Assembly (NCBI GenBank): GCA_014650415.1
Contig: BMUX01000004.1
Location: 496,001 to 560,000, forward strand
Origin: Streptomyces spiroverticillatus
GTDB lineage: Bacteria > Actinomycetota > Actinomycetes > Streptomycetales > Streptomycetaceae
Length of the DNA: 64,000 bases
Reading direction: 5' to 3'
Shown here: positions 44,879-53,068 of the stretch, one piece after another
Layout of the letters: every line of letters begins with the position of its first letter
Position numbering within the stretch: the stretch's first letter is position 1
Notes under the pieces: generated by a model
What the model saw: the letters and a program-made list of their open reading frames with translations, nothing else
What the model was told of the DNA's origin: nothing
The model's database searches: none
Made by a program: the position numbers and the translations under genes

Positions 44879-45328
44879 ATGCAGTCCTACGAAGAACGCC
44901 TGACCGCACCCCGCTCCTGGTGGCTCATCACCGTCGGGGTGGGCATCGCGTGCGGGTTGATGCTGCTGCCGCTGGGCACGCTGCCGATGCTGGGCGCGGT
45001 GGTCGTCGGCATCCTGCTGACCGGTGCGCTGGTCAGCAGTTACGGATCGGTGCGGATCAGGGTGGTGGCGGGCTCCCTGGTGGCCGGGGACGCCCGCATT
45101 CCGGTGTCCGCGCTGGGCGACGCCGAGGTGCTGGACGCCGAGGAGGCGCGTGCCTGGCGCACCCACAAGGCGGACCTGCGCGCCTTCATGCTGCTGCGCA
45201 GCTACATTCCGACGGCGCTGCGGATCCCGGTCACCGACCCGGACGACCCGACTCCGTACGCCTACCTCTCCACCAGGCACCCGCAGGCCCTTGCGGACGT
45301 GCTGAAGTCCGCACGGGTCACGGACTAG
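44879..45328 (+). CDS. DUF3093 membrane protein
   Basis: 149-residue protein with two adjacent transmembrane segments near the N-terminus (SWWLITVGVGIACGLMLLPL and LPMLGAVVVGILLTGALVSS) and a cytosolic PH-like beta domain (RIRVVAGSLVAGDARIPVSA). No ribosome site precedes the ATG; TAAGCGGT lies directly in front, so it may be leaderless with a very close -10 element. It is conserved opposite dut in Actinobacteria; function unknown. Confidence 0.88.
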   Translation: MQSYEERLTAPRSWWLITVGVGIACGLMLLPLGTLPMLGAVVVGILLTGALVSSYGSVRIRVVAGSLVAGDARIPVSALGDAEVLDAEEARAWRTHKADLRAFMLLRSYIPTALRIPVTDPDDPTPYAYLSTRHPQALADVLKSARVTD

Positions 45329-45352
45329 CCCCGCACGGGTCGCGGGCTAGCC
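45309..45352. repeat. 22-bp tandem duplication spanning two convergent stop codons
   Basis: Two adjacent 22-bp copies (45309-45330, 45331-45352) differing at two positions. The first copy holds the TAG stop of DUF3093 and the second the TAG stop of the convergent gene on the opposite strand. Confidence 0.85.
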
Positions 45353-46351
45353 CTCCAGCTCCTTGCGGGCCGCCTCCAGCTCCCTCAGCTCGCGGGCGTG
45401 GTCCAGGGGCGGCAGCTCCGGCAGCGCGTCCCAGGGGACCTGCCGGGTGCGCAGGTCCTTGCGGATGTGCTCGGCGAGCTTCTTGGTGTCGCGGCGGTTC
45501 ATCACCGCGCCGACGGCGGCGCCGACCATGAACGGCATCAGGTTCGGCAGGTTCCGGACCATCCGCTTCATGATCTGCTGGCGCAGCTCGCGCTTCATCT
45601 GCCCGCCGAGCGCCGCGTTGAGCGTGGTGGGCTTGGTGATGTCGACGCCGCGTTCCTCGGCCCAGGAGCCGAGATAGGCGATGGTGCGCTGCTTGAGGTT
45701 GCCGGGCGGGCGCTGTCCGTAGACCTCGTGGAGTTCCGCGATGAGCTTGAGCTCGATCGCGGCGACGCCGGTGATCTCGGCGGCCAGCTCGGCCGGCATG
45801 GCGGGCGGTACGGGCATCATGGCGGCCGCGCCGATGCCGGCGCCCACGGTGGAGGTGCCGTTGGCGGCGCCCGCGACGAGCTTGTCGGCGAGCTGCTCGG
45901 GGGTGAGCCCCGGGAACTGCTTGCGCAGGGTCGCCAGGTCGCGCACGGGCACGCGGGGGGCGTTCTCGATGACGCGGTCGGTGAGGTGGGCGAGGGCGGC
46001 CTTCGCGCCTTCGCCGCCCTTGCGGACGCCGTTCTTGAGGGCGGGCACGCTGCTCTTCAGCGCGGGAACGCCCTTCTTGAGGGCGGGGACGCCCTTGGTG
46101 AGAGCCGCCAGGCGCCGGGTCCCGGTCACGGACCCCTTCGAATCGTCGAGCGGGACCGGAAGGTCCTGCCCTTCGCTCTGTACGCCGGCGGCTTCTCCGG
46201 GAGTGCCGTCCACCGGGTCGGAGGACGGCACGGGGGCGGAGGACTCGGCGGACGCCTGAGCAGCGTCCGTCGGGCCGGTTCCGCCCTGTTGTGCCTCCGA
46301 CGCCTTCTTGCGCCGGAAAGGCCGCTTCCTGAACGGTGTCGCGCCAGTCAC
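45347..46351 (-). CDS. hypothetical protein, weakly EcsC-like
   Basis: 334-residue streptomycete protein. The N-terminal 20 residues are strongly basic (FRKRPFRRKKASE), then an acidic linker. Residues about 85-110 contain four tandem units of the type GVPALKK. The C-terminal 230 residues are helical with amphipathic or hydrophobic stretches (VGAGIGAAAMMPVPPAMPAE; LPNLMPFMVGAAVGAVM) that resemble the EcsC family, a weak similarity judged by eye. It is the downstream neighbour of DUF4193 (13 bp). Membrane association is likely; function unknown. Confidence 0.7.
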   Translation of the reverse strand: MTGATPFRKRPFRRKKASEAQQGGTGPTDAAQASAESSAPVPSSDPVDGTPGEAAGVQSEGQDLPVPLDDSKGSVTGTRRLAALTKGVPALKKGVPALKSSVPALKNGVRKGGEGAKAALAHLTDRVIENAPRVPVRDLATLRKQFPGLTPEQLADKLVAGAANGTSTVGAGIGAAAMMPVPPAMPAELAAEITGVAAIELKLIAELHEVYGQRPPGNLKQRTIAYLGSWAEERGVDITKPTTLNAALGGQMKRELRQQIMKRMVRNLPNLMPFMVGAAVGAVMNRRDTKKLAEHIRKDLRTRQVPWDALPELPPLDHARELRELEAARKELEG

Positions 46352-46364
46352 GGCCGACCCCGTC

Positions 46365-46661
46365 CTAGTCGCAGTCGCGGCAGATCGGCTGGCCGTTCTT
46401 CTCGCGGGCCAGCTGGCTGCGGTGGTGGACCAGGAAGCAGCTCATGCAGGTGAACTCGTCGGCCTGCCGGGGCAGCACACGGACGGACAGTTCCTCGTTG
46501 GAAAGGTCCGCGCCGGGCAGCTCCAGGCCTTCAGCCTGCTCGAACTCGTCGACGTCGACGGTCGTGTTCGACTTGTCGTTTCGCCGTGCCTTGAGTTCTT
46601 CGATGCTGTCCTCGTTGAGGTCGTCATCGGTCTTACGTGGGGTGTCGTAATCCGTTGCCAT
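46365..46661 (-). CDS. DUF4193 zinc-ribbon protein
   Basis: 98-residue acidic protein with a C-terminal zinc ribbon made of CMSC and CRDC (TCMSCFLVHHRSQLA, then GQPICRDCD). ATG 46661 has a GGGGGAG ribosome site. DUF4193 proteins are near-universal in Actinobacteria and lie close to dut; no function is established. A long upstream region (46662-47074) probably carries its promoter. Confidence 0.93.
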   Translation of the reverse strand: MATDYDTPRKTDDDLNEDSIEELKARRNDKSNTTVDVDEFEQAEGLELPGADLSNEELSVRVLPRQADEFTCMSCFLVHHRSQLAREKNGQPICRDCD

Positions 46662-47074
46662 GTCGCTCTCCCCCTCTGGGTGGTTGCGGTGTCTCCAGCG
46701 CAGTAACGCGTGAGAGGCCGGACTTGTGCCCGACCTGAGGCGGAGATTTTGCCTCACATCAAGGTCTGTTACTCAATCGACACCTCAGACGCACTCCGCG
46801 GAGTGATCGTCTTGGATGGCGATCGGGACCGTACACGGTCCGAATGTCGCACCGCCCGTGCACCACCCCGTGTACTTCCCGTGATCCCACCCCCCGGAAA
46901 CCCGGACTTTTCCCGGTTTTACGGAGGATCGATGATCACGGAGAGTAGGTGGTCGGAAAATGCGACCTGTGATCGATCACACACGGAACTGTCGGGTTTC
47001 CATCCCGAAAATTCCGCTTAAAGCGAACACACTGACGGCTTCACCAGTCGTCCTGCTCCCGGGTCCGAAGGAAC
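46662..47074. promoter_or_regulatory. 413-bp intergenic region upstream of DUF4193
   Basis: Carries the DUF4193 promoter (a TTGATG-like -35 and an AAAAT-type -10 can be read on the minus strand near 46750). A perfect 14-bp palindrome TGTGATCGATCACA lies at 46968-46981. On the plus strand ATG 46932 follows GGAGG by 4 nt and opens a 29-codon frame ending at 47021; coding status is doubtful. Confidence 0.4.
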
Positions 47075-48316
47075 TCAGACCGGAAGCGTCACACGCATGA
47101 CGAGGCCGCCGCCCTCGCGAGGCTCCGCGATGATACGGCCTCCGTGAGCCCTCGCGACGCTGCGCGCGATGGACAGACCCAGGCCTACGCCCTTGTCGCT
47201 GCCCGTGCGCTCGGTGCGCAGCCTCCTGAACGGCTCGAAGAGGTTGTCGATCTCGTACGCGGGAACCACTGGACCCGTGTTCGAAACCACCAGCACCGCC
47301 TGTCCGTGCTGGATCTCGGTGGTGACCTCGACCCAGCCATTGTCGGCCACGTTGTACCGGACCGCGTTCTGAACCAGGTTCAGCGCGATCCGCTCCAGCA
47401 GCACGCCGTTGCCCTGGACCACCGCGGGCTGCCGCTCCCCGCGCAGCTCCACGCCCTTGTCCTGGGCCTCGCCGCGGGCCTGGTCGAGGGCCCGGGTGGC
47501 GACCTCGGCCAGGTCGACGGGCTTGCGCTCGACGATCTGGTTGTCGCTGCGGGCCAGCAGCAGCAGGCCCTCCACCAGCTGCTCGCTGCGCTCGTTGGTG
47601 GCCAGCAGGGTCTTGCCGAGCTGCTGGAGCTCCACCGGGGCCCCGGGATCGGAGAGGTGGACCTCCAGGAGGGTCCGGTTGATCGCGAGCGGTGTGCGCA
47701 GCTCGTGGGAGGCGTTGGCGACGAAGCGCTGCTGGGCGGTGAAGGCGCGCTCCAGCCGGTCCAGCATCTCGTCGAAGGTGTCCGCGAGCTCCTTCAGCTC
47801 GTCGTCCGGGCCGTCCATCTCGATGCGCCGCGTCAGGTCCGTACCGGCCACCCGGCGGGCAGTGCGGGTGATGCGGCCCAGCGGCGACAGGACGCGGCCC
47901 GCCATCGCGTACCCGAAGGCGAAGGCGATGACGCTGAGGCCGACCAGGGCGAGCAGGGAGCGGTTCAGCAGGTCGTTGAGGGCGTCCTGCCGCTGGCCGC
48001 TCATGCACTCGCGCAGCATCGTGTTCAGCTGGGCGTTGTTCTGCGCGTCGCCGATGGAGGGGCAGCTGTGGCTGGAGAGCCTGGCCGGGCCCGAGATCTG
48101 GAAATCGGGGTAGGCCGTGCCGTCCCGCAGCGCCTGCGCGGTCAGCAGGTAGATGATCGACAGCAGCAGGATGCCCGCGATCAGGAACATGCCGCCGTAC
48201 AGCAGGGTCAGCCGTATCCGGATCGTGGAGCGGATCCACGGGAAGGCCGGTTCCGGCTGGCGGGGGTCCCAGGAGGGCTTGGGCGGTGTTGCTGGTGGGG
48301 CGGGTGTGGTCTTCAC
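47075..48316 (-). CDS. cutS: CutS sensor histidine kinase
   Basis: 413-residue kinase matching CutS of S. lividans/S. coelicolor in size and layout: transmembrane helix (about 34-58, LLYGGMFLIAGILLLSIIYL), an extracytoplasmic sensor of about 75 residues with exactly two Cys (HSCPSIG and LRECMSG), a second helix (LLALVGLSVIAFAFGYAMAG), HAMP, HisKA (NASHELRTPL) and HATPase (NLVQNAVRYN; GVGLGLSIARS). As I recall, recent work ties CutRS to the extracytoplasmic redox/protein-folding response, with the Cys pair as sensor. It lies 7 bp downstream of cutR. Confidence 0.93.
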   Translation of the reverse strand: MKTTPAPPATPPKPSWDPRQPEPAFPWIRSTIRIRLTLLYGGMFLIAGILLLSIIYLLTAQALRDGTAYPDFQISGPARLSSHSCPSIGDAQNNAQLNTMLRECMSGQRQDALNDLLNRSLLALVGLSVIAFAFGYAMAGRVLSPLGRITRTARRVAGTDLTRRIEMDGPDDELKELADTFDEMLDRLERAFTAQQRFVANASHELRTPLAINRTLLEVHLSDPGAPVELQQLGKTLLATNERSEQLVEGLLLLARSDNQIVERKPVDLAEVATRALDQARGEAQDKGVELRGERQPAVVQGNGVLLERIALNLVQNAVRYNVADNGWVEVTTEIQHGQAVLVVSNTGPVVPAYEIDNLFEPFRRLRTERTGSDKGVGLGLSIARSVARAHGGRIIAEPREGGGLVMRVTLPV

Positions 48317-48323
48317 CGCCGCC

Positions 48324-48977
48324 TCAGATCCGGTAGCCCGAGCCGGGCACCGTGACGATGACGGGGGGCTCGCCGAGCTTGCGGCGCAGGGTCATGACGG
48401 TCACCCGTACGACGTTGGTGAAGGGGTCGGTGTTCTCGTCCCACGCCTTCTCCAGGAGCTGCTCGGCGGAGACCACCGCACCCTCGCTGCGCATCAGCAC
48501 CTCCAGCACCGCGAACTCCTTCGGGGCGAGCTGGATCTCCCGGCCGTCGCGGAAGACCTCGCGCCGGTTGGGGTCGAGCTTGATGCCGGAGCGCTCCAGC
48601 ACGGGCGGCAGCGCGACGGTGGTACGGCGTCCCAGCGCACGCACGCGGGCGGTCAGCTCGGTGAACGCGAAGGGCTTGGGCAGATAGTCGTCGGCGCCGA
48701 TCTCCAGGCCCTCGACGCGGTCGCTGACGTCGCCGGACGCGGTCAGCATCAGGACGCGGGTGGGCATGCCCAGCTCGACGATCTTGCGGCAGACGTCGTC
48801 GCCGTGCACGAGCGGGAGGTCGCGGTCCAGGACCACGACGTCGTAGTCGTTGACGCCGATCCGCTCCAGGGCCGCGGCGCCGTCGTACACGACGTCGACG
48901 GCCATGGCCTCCCGGCGCAGTCCGGTGGCCACCGCATCGGCGAGCAGCTGCTCGTCCTCGACGACGAGTACGCGCAC
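48324..48977 (-). CDS. cutR: CutR response regulator
   Basis: 217-residue OmpR-family regulator, the same length as described CutR. Receiver: VVEDEQLLAD, phospho-acceptor Asp in VVVLDRDLPLVHG, Lys in LPKPFAF; output winged helix ends in TVPGSGYRI. It is the first gene of cutRS. The 373-bp region upstream contains an 11-bp direct repeat that may be its own operator. CutRS was first described as a repressor of actinorhodin production. Confidence 0.94.
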   Translation of the reverse strand: MRVLVVEDEQLLADAVATGLRREAMAVDVVYDGAAALERIGVNDYDVVVLDRDLPLVHGDDVCRKIVELGMPTRVLMLTASGDVSDRVEGLEIGADDYLPKPFAFTELTARVRALGRRTTVALPPVLERSGIKLDPNRREVFRDGREIQLAPKEFAVLEVLMRSEGAVVSAEQLLEKAWDENTDPFTNVVRVTVMTLRRKLGEPPVIVTVPGSGYRI

Positions 48978-49350
48978 GTCGGGTCCTTCCTGTGGTGCCC
49001 GCGAGAAGGTCCTCCGGGCAGGGGTGTGTGGACCTCCATCCTGCCCGTTTCAGCCGTAAACCGGCTGTAAGGCGGCTTGCGGGGCGCTCGGGCGGGCGGG
49101 CGGCCGATGACCGGCGGGCGACCGGAGGCGCGACTTCCATGATTCTTGGGGCAGTTGAGGTTTCTCCCCCGCCGGGCGTGGGGAGGACGTCTAAACACCC
49201 GCGATCACGCCCCGTATGTGGCGCGCCACAGCCCGCTCTGTCCCCCCGGGGACGGTCCAGAGGGAATGCGCCGACGCCGACGGGGGTGCGTGTGATCGAA
49301 CACCCTCGGCACACCCCCGTGCCACCGACCCATGACGAGGGGGCGCACCC
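48978..49350. promoter_or_regulatory. 373-bp divergent region between cutR and a small gene
   Basis: Contains the direct repeat at 49053-49074 on the cutR side. Nearer to the plus-strand gene the sequence is GC-rich with the weak inverted pair GGGTG/CACCC around 49280-49300. No further gene is seen. Confidence 0.45.
49053..49074. promoter_or_regulatory. 11-bp direct repeat upstream of cutR
   Basis: GCCGTAAACCG is followed immediately by GCTGTAAGGCG, so two GTAA cores are spaced by exactly 11 bp (one helical turn), the geometry OmpR-family dimers bind. It lies 76-97 bp upstream of the cutR start. Confidence 0.4.
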
Positions 49351-49521
49351 ATGGACGCTTTCACCACCAGTCTCCTGAAGCGCATAAAGGACACCGAGTC
49401 GGACCTTTCCAAGGCCCGTGCGGCCGGCGACGACTTCCTCGTGGACGTCGAGCAGGAAGAGCTCGACGACCTGCACCAGCTCGCCGCCGAACACGGCGTG
49501 GAGATCGACATCGCCGCGTAG
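49351..49521 (+). CDS. conserved 56-residue acidic protein
   Basis: 56-residue protein (MDAFTTSLLKRIKDTES at the N-terminus, ending HGVEIDIAA), helical and acidic with an amphipathic coiled-coil-like heptad pattern. The ribosome site GAGGGGG lies 8 nt upstream of ATG. Codon third positions are almost all G/C, which supports coding, and a strong terminator follows. I recall similar small proteins in other Streptomyces next to the inositol monophosphatase gene; no function is known. Confidence 0.8.
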   Translation: MDAFTTSLLKRIKDTESDLSKARAAGDDFLVDVEQEELDDLHQLAAEHGVEIDIAA

Positions 49522-49541
49522 CCGGCGTCACGTCTCACGAG

Positions 49542-49584
49542 CGGAGGGGCTCGATCCGGTACGTCGCCGGATCGAGCCCCTCCG
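49542..49584. terminator. bidirectional terminator after the 56-residue gene
   Basis: Perfect 18-bp arms (49542-49559, 49567-49584) with a 7-nt loop between two convergent genes. Confidence 0.93.
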
Positions 49585-49602
49585 TCATGCCCGGGCGGTG
49601 CG

Positions 49603-50421
49603 TCAGTCGTGCCAGGCGCCCAGGTCCTCCAGCAGTGCCTGGAGCGGGGCGAAGACGCCCGGCGATGCGGCGACCGTCAGCTCGGGCGAGGCCGGGCTGT
49701 CGGGCCTGGCGCCGGTGAGGGCGCCCGCCTCCCGGGCGATCAGGTCGCCGGCCGCGTAGTCCCAGGGGTTGAGCCCGCGCTCGTAGTAGCCGTCGAGCCG
49801 CCCGGCGGCGACGTCGCACAGGTCGACGGCCGCCGAACCGCCGCGCCGGATGTCCCGGAAGCCCGGGATCAGCCGTCCGGCGATCTCGGCCTGACGCTTA
49901 CGGCGCTCGGCGAGGTAGCCGAAGCCGGTGCCGATCAGTGCCTGGTCGAGGGGCGGGGAGGGGCGGACGGCGAGCTTCCGGCCCGCCCCCGCCGGGCCGT
50001 CCGCGTACGCGCCGCCGCCGAGCACCGCGCGGTACGTCTCCCGGCGCATCGGGGCCTCGACGACGCCGACGAGGGTCTCGCCCCGGTACTCGGCGGCGAC
50101 CGAGACGGCCCAGGTGGGCAGCCCGTACAGGTAGTTGACGGTGCCGTCGAGCGGGTCGACGACCCAGCGCACCCCGCTGCTGCCCTCGGTCGCGGCGCCC
50201 TCCTCGCCGAGCACGCCGTCGTCGGGCCGGCGCTCGGCGAGGATTCCGGTGATCAGCTTCTCGGCGGCGAGGTCCATCTCCGTGACCACGTCCACGGAGC
50301 TGGACTTGGTGGCCGCCACCCCGAGGTCGTCGGGCCGCCCGTCCCGGAGCAACTCCCCGGCCCGCCGGGCCACTTCGAGCGCGACTCCGAGCAGTTCGGC
50401 CTTCAGGTTCTCGTCGTTCAC
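49603..50421 (-). CDS. inositol monophosphatase family phosphatase
   Basis: 272-residue Mg-dependent phosphatase. The metal-site motifs are GEEG (about 74), DPLDGTVNYLYG (about 92-103) and WDYAAGDLIAREAG (about 222-235). GTG start at 50421 (VNDENLKAEL) with GGGGAGA upstream. It corresponds in context to suhB-type genes of mycobacteria; substrates may be inositol-1-phosphate or related sugar phosphates. A 68-bp gap separates it from the ferrochelatase gene upstream on the same strand. Confidence 0.93.
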   Translation of the reverse strand: MNDENLKAELLGVALEVARRAGELLRDGRPDDLGVAATKSSSVDVVTEMDLAAEKLITGILAERRPDDGVLGEEGAATEGSSGVRWVVDPLDGTVNYLYGLPTWAVSVAAEYRGETLVGVVEAPMRRETYRAVLGGGAYADGPAGAGRKLAVRPSPPLDQALIGTGFGYLAERRKRQAEIAGRLIPGFRDIRRGGSAAVDLCDVAAGRLDGYYERGLNPWDYAAGDLIAREAGALTGARPDSPASPELTVAASPGVFAPLQALLEDLGAWHD

Positions 50422-50489
50422 GGTTCTCCCCTGGTGGTGGGTTGCTGTTCCTGCATCCAACGGTCCGGCCCCGTCCGCGCACCCACCCC

Positions 50490-51659
50490 TCACACGTAGG
50501 GGCTGTCCGCCCCCGCCGCCGCAGGCTTCACCGCCCGTGAGGGGCAGCAGCCGACCGGGCACAGGTCGTGGCTCGGCCCGAGCGCCCCGAGCGCACAGGG
50601 GCGAACCGTCACGCCCCGCTCGACAGCCGCCCGCTCCAGGACCAGTTCCCGCACCGCAGCAGCGAACCGCGGGTCCGCCCCCACCGTCGCCGACCTCGCC
50701 ACCGGCAGCCCCAGCTCCGCCGCCTTCGCCGTCGCCTCCGTGTCCAGGTCGTACAGGACCTCCATGTGGTCGGACACGAAACCGATCGGCACCATGACGA
50801 CCGCCGGTGCCCCGGCCCCGTGCAGCGCCTCCAGGTGGTCGCAGATGTCCGGCTCCAGCCACGGGATGTGCGGGGCGCCCGAGCGCGACTGGTAGACCAG
50901 CTCCCAGGGGCGCTCGGCGACCCCGGTCGCCTCCCGGACCGCGTCCGCGATCAGCCGCGCCACGTCCAGGTGCTGGGCGACGTACGCACCGCCGTCCCCG
51001 TGCGCCTCCACCGGGCCGGAGGTGTCGGCCGCCGCCGTCGGGATGGAGTGCGTGGTGAAGGCGAGGTGGGCGCCGTCGCGCACCGCGTCCGGCAGGTCGG
51101 CCAGGGACTTCAGGACGCCGTCGACCATGGGTGCGACGAAGCCGGGGTGGTTGAAGTAGTGGCGGAGCTTGTCGATCCGGGGCGGCTGAAGGCCTTCCGC
51201 GCGCAGCGTCTCGATGGACTCCGCGAGGTTCTCCCGGTACTGGCGGCAGCCCGAGTACGAGGCGTACGCGCTGGTGGCGAGGACCGCGATGCGGCGCCGG
51301 CCGTCGCGGGTGATCTCGCGCAGGGTGTCCGTGAGGTACGGGGCCCAGTTGCGGTTGCCCCAGTAGACGGGGAGGTCCGCGAGGCCGTGCTCGGCGAAGT
51401 CCTTGCGGAGGGCGTCCAGGAGGTGACGGTTCTGCTCGTTGATCGGGCTGATGCCGTCGAAGAGGAAGTAGTGCTGCCCCACCTCCTTGAGGCGCTCCTC
51501 GGGGATGCCCCGGCCGCGCGTCACGTTCTGGAGGAACGGGACCACGTCGTCGGGGCCCTCGGGGCCGCCGAAGGAGAGCAGCAGCAGGGCGTCGTAGGGG
51601 GTCGCGTCGGACGCTGCGAGGAGCGTGTCACCGGGGACCGTATCGGGCTGATCAGGCAT
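50490..51659 (-). CDS. hemH: coproporphyrin III ferrochelatase (HemH/CpfC)
   Basis: 389-residue ferrochelatase that inserts Fe2+ in the coproporphyrin-dependent haem pathway of Gram-positive bacteria. Family motifs: [15 protein letters not shown] at the N-terminus, the catalytic-His region [10 protein letters not shown], and [16 protein letters not shown]. Actinobacterial enzymes carry a [2Fe-2S] cluster; its ligands are visible as the internal Cys ([10 protein letters not shown]) and the C-terminal CPVGCC. Its 5' region is shared with the divergent MFS gene and holds a 12-bp tandem repeat. Confidence 0.95.
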   Translation of the reverse strand: MPDQPDTVPGDTLLAASDATPYDALLLLSFGGPEGPDDVVPFLQNVTRGRGIPEERLKEVGQHYFLFDGISPINEQNRHLLDALRKDFAEHGLADLPVYWGNRNWAPYLTDTLREITRDGRRRIAVLATSAYASYSGCRQYRENLAESIETLRAEGLQPPRIDKLRHYFNHPGFVAPMVDGVLKSLADLPDAVRDGAHLAFTTHSIPTAAADTSGPVEAHGDGGAYVAQHLDVARLIADAVREATGVAERPWELVYQSRSGAPHIPWLEPDICDHLEALHGAGAPAVVMVPIGFVSDHMEVLYDLDTEATAKAAELGLPVARSATVGADPRFAAAVRELVLERAAVERGVTVRPCALGALGPSHDLCPVGCCPSRAVKPAAAGADSPYV

Positions 51660-51736
51660 ACGTCGATCCTGCCACCCGCCTCCGACAGGCCCGCACCCGA
51701 CACAGATCACAGTGCCGGTGCGGCGTTTCGGTACGT

Positions 51737-51760
51737 AACCTGTACGAAAACCTGTACGAA
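51737..51760. promoter_or_regulatory. 12-bp tandem operator-like repeat between hemH and MFS gene
   Basis: AACCTGTACGAA occurs twice in perfect tandem (51737-51748, 51749-51760), preceded by a related GGTACGTAACC and followed by a near-palindrome around ACACGTGT (about 51766-51773). The location is between the divergent starts at 51659 and 51821. Confidence 0.5.
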
Positions 51761-51820
51761 CCATTTACACGTGTTAACGGCGCCGGCCCCCAGAGCGCGC
51801 CTGATCGGCGGAACCTCAAG

Positions 51821-53068
51821 TTGTCCAGTCCCTACCGCGCCATATTCGCCGCCCCCGGCACCAAGAGCTTCTCGGTGGCGGGGCTGCTCGGCCGGATGCC
51901 GCTGTCCATGATGGGCATCGGCATCGTCACGATGATTTCCCAGCTCACCGGCCGATACGGCCTGGCGGGCGCCCTCTCCGCCACCCTCGCGATGTCCGCG
52001 GCCGTCTTCGGCCCGCAGATCTCCCGGCTGGTCGACCGGCACGGCCAGAGCCGGGTGCTGCGCCCGGCGACGCTGGTGGCCGCCGTCGCCGTCGCGGGCC
52101 TGCTGGTCTGCGCCCAGCAGGGCGCCCCCGACTGGACGCTGTTCGTGTTCGCGGCGGGCGCGGGCACGGTGCCCAGCGTCGGGTCGATGATCCGGGCCCG
52201 CTGGGCGGCGATCTACCGCGACTCCCCGCGTGAGCTGCACACCGCGTACTCGTGGGAGTCGATCGCGGACGAGATCTGCTTCATCTTCGGGCCGATCGCC
52301 TCGATCGGGCTGTCCACCGCCTGGTTCCCGGAGGCGGGTCCGCTGATCGCGGGCGTGTTCCTGCTGGTGGGTGTCTTCTGGCTGACCGCGCAGCGCGCCA
52401 CCGAGCCGGTGCCGCATCCGCGCGAGCCGGGCAAGAAGGGCGGCTCCGCACTCAAGTCCCGGGGCCTGCAGGTGCTGGTGGCCACGTTCGTCGCCACGGG
52501 TGCCATCTTCGGCTCGATCGACGTGGTCACGGTGGCCTTCGCCGAGGAGCAGGGCCACAAGGCGGCCGCCAGCCTGGTGCTGGCGGCGTACGCGCTCGGA
52601 TCGTGCCTGGCGGGAGCGGTGTTCGGGCTGTTGCACCTGAAGGGATCGCCCACGAAGAGGTGGCTGCTGGGTGTGTGTGCGATGGCCGTGAGTATGATCC
52701 CCCTCCAACTGGCCGGGAACCTTCCGTTTCTGGCCGTGGCGCTCTTTGTCGCGGGCCTCGCCGTCGCACCGACGATGGTGACCACGATGGCCCTCGTCGA
52801 GCAGCACGTACCCCGCGCCAAACTGACCGAGGGCATGACCTGGACCAGTACCGGTCTCGCCGTCGGCGTCTCGCTCGGCTCGTCCGCCGCAGGGTGGGCC
52901 GTCGACGGGATGGGCGCCGACGCGGCGTACGTGGTGTCCGTCGTGGCGGGAGCTCTCGCGGCCGCGGTGGCGTTCCTGGGGTACCGCCGGCTGGGCAGGC
53001 CGGCACCGACTCGGGGAGGGCACGGCGCCGATGAGCGACACCACGAAGACGAGCACCGCCTGGCGTAA
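51821..53068 (+). CDS. MFS transporter
   Basis: 415-residue major facilitator with about 12 membrane segments and the MFS loop signature between helices 2 and 3 (SRLVDRHGQSRVLRP). TTG start at 51821 with GGCGGAA about 9 nt upstream. The stop region overlaps the start of the next gene by 38 bp, so the two are co-transcribed. It is divergent from hemH; the cargo is unknown. Confidence 0.88.
   Translation: MSSPYRAIFAAPGTKSFSVAGLLGRMPLSMMGIGIVTMISQLTGRYGLAGALSATLAMSAAVFGPQISRLVDRHGQSRVLRPATLVAAVAVAGLLVCAQQGAPDWTLFVFAAGAGTVPSVGSMIRARWAAIYRDSPRELHTAYSWESIADEICFIFGPIASIGLSTAWFPEAGPLIAGVFLLVGVFWLTAQRATEPVPHPREPGKKGGSALKSRGLQVLVATFVATGAIFGSIDVVTVAFAEEQGHKAAASLVLAAYALGSCLAGAVFGLLHLKGSPTKRWLLGVCAMAVSMIPLQLAGNLPFLAVALFVAGLAVAPTMVTTMALVEQHVPRAKLTEGMTWTSTGLAVGVSLGSSAAGWAVDGMGADAAYVVSVVAGALAAAVAFLGYRRLGRPAPTRGGHGADERHHEDEHRLA

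Noticed and set aside
46968..46981. Canonical Crp/GlxR binding site
   Set aside because: The half sites TGTGA and TCACA are separated by four bases rather than six, so it does not match the usual spacing; kept only as an unassigned palindrome.
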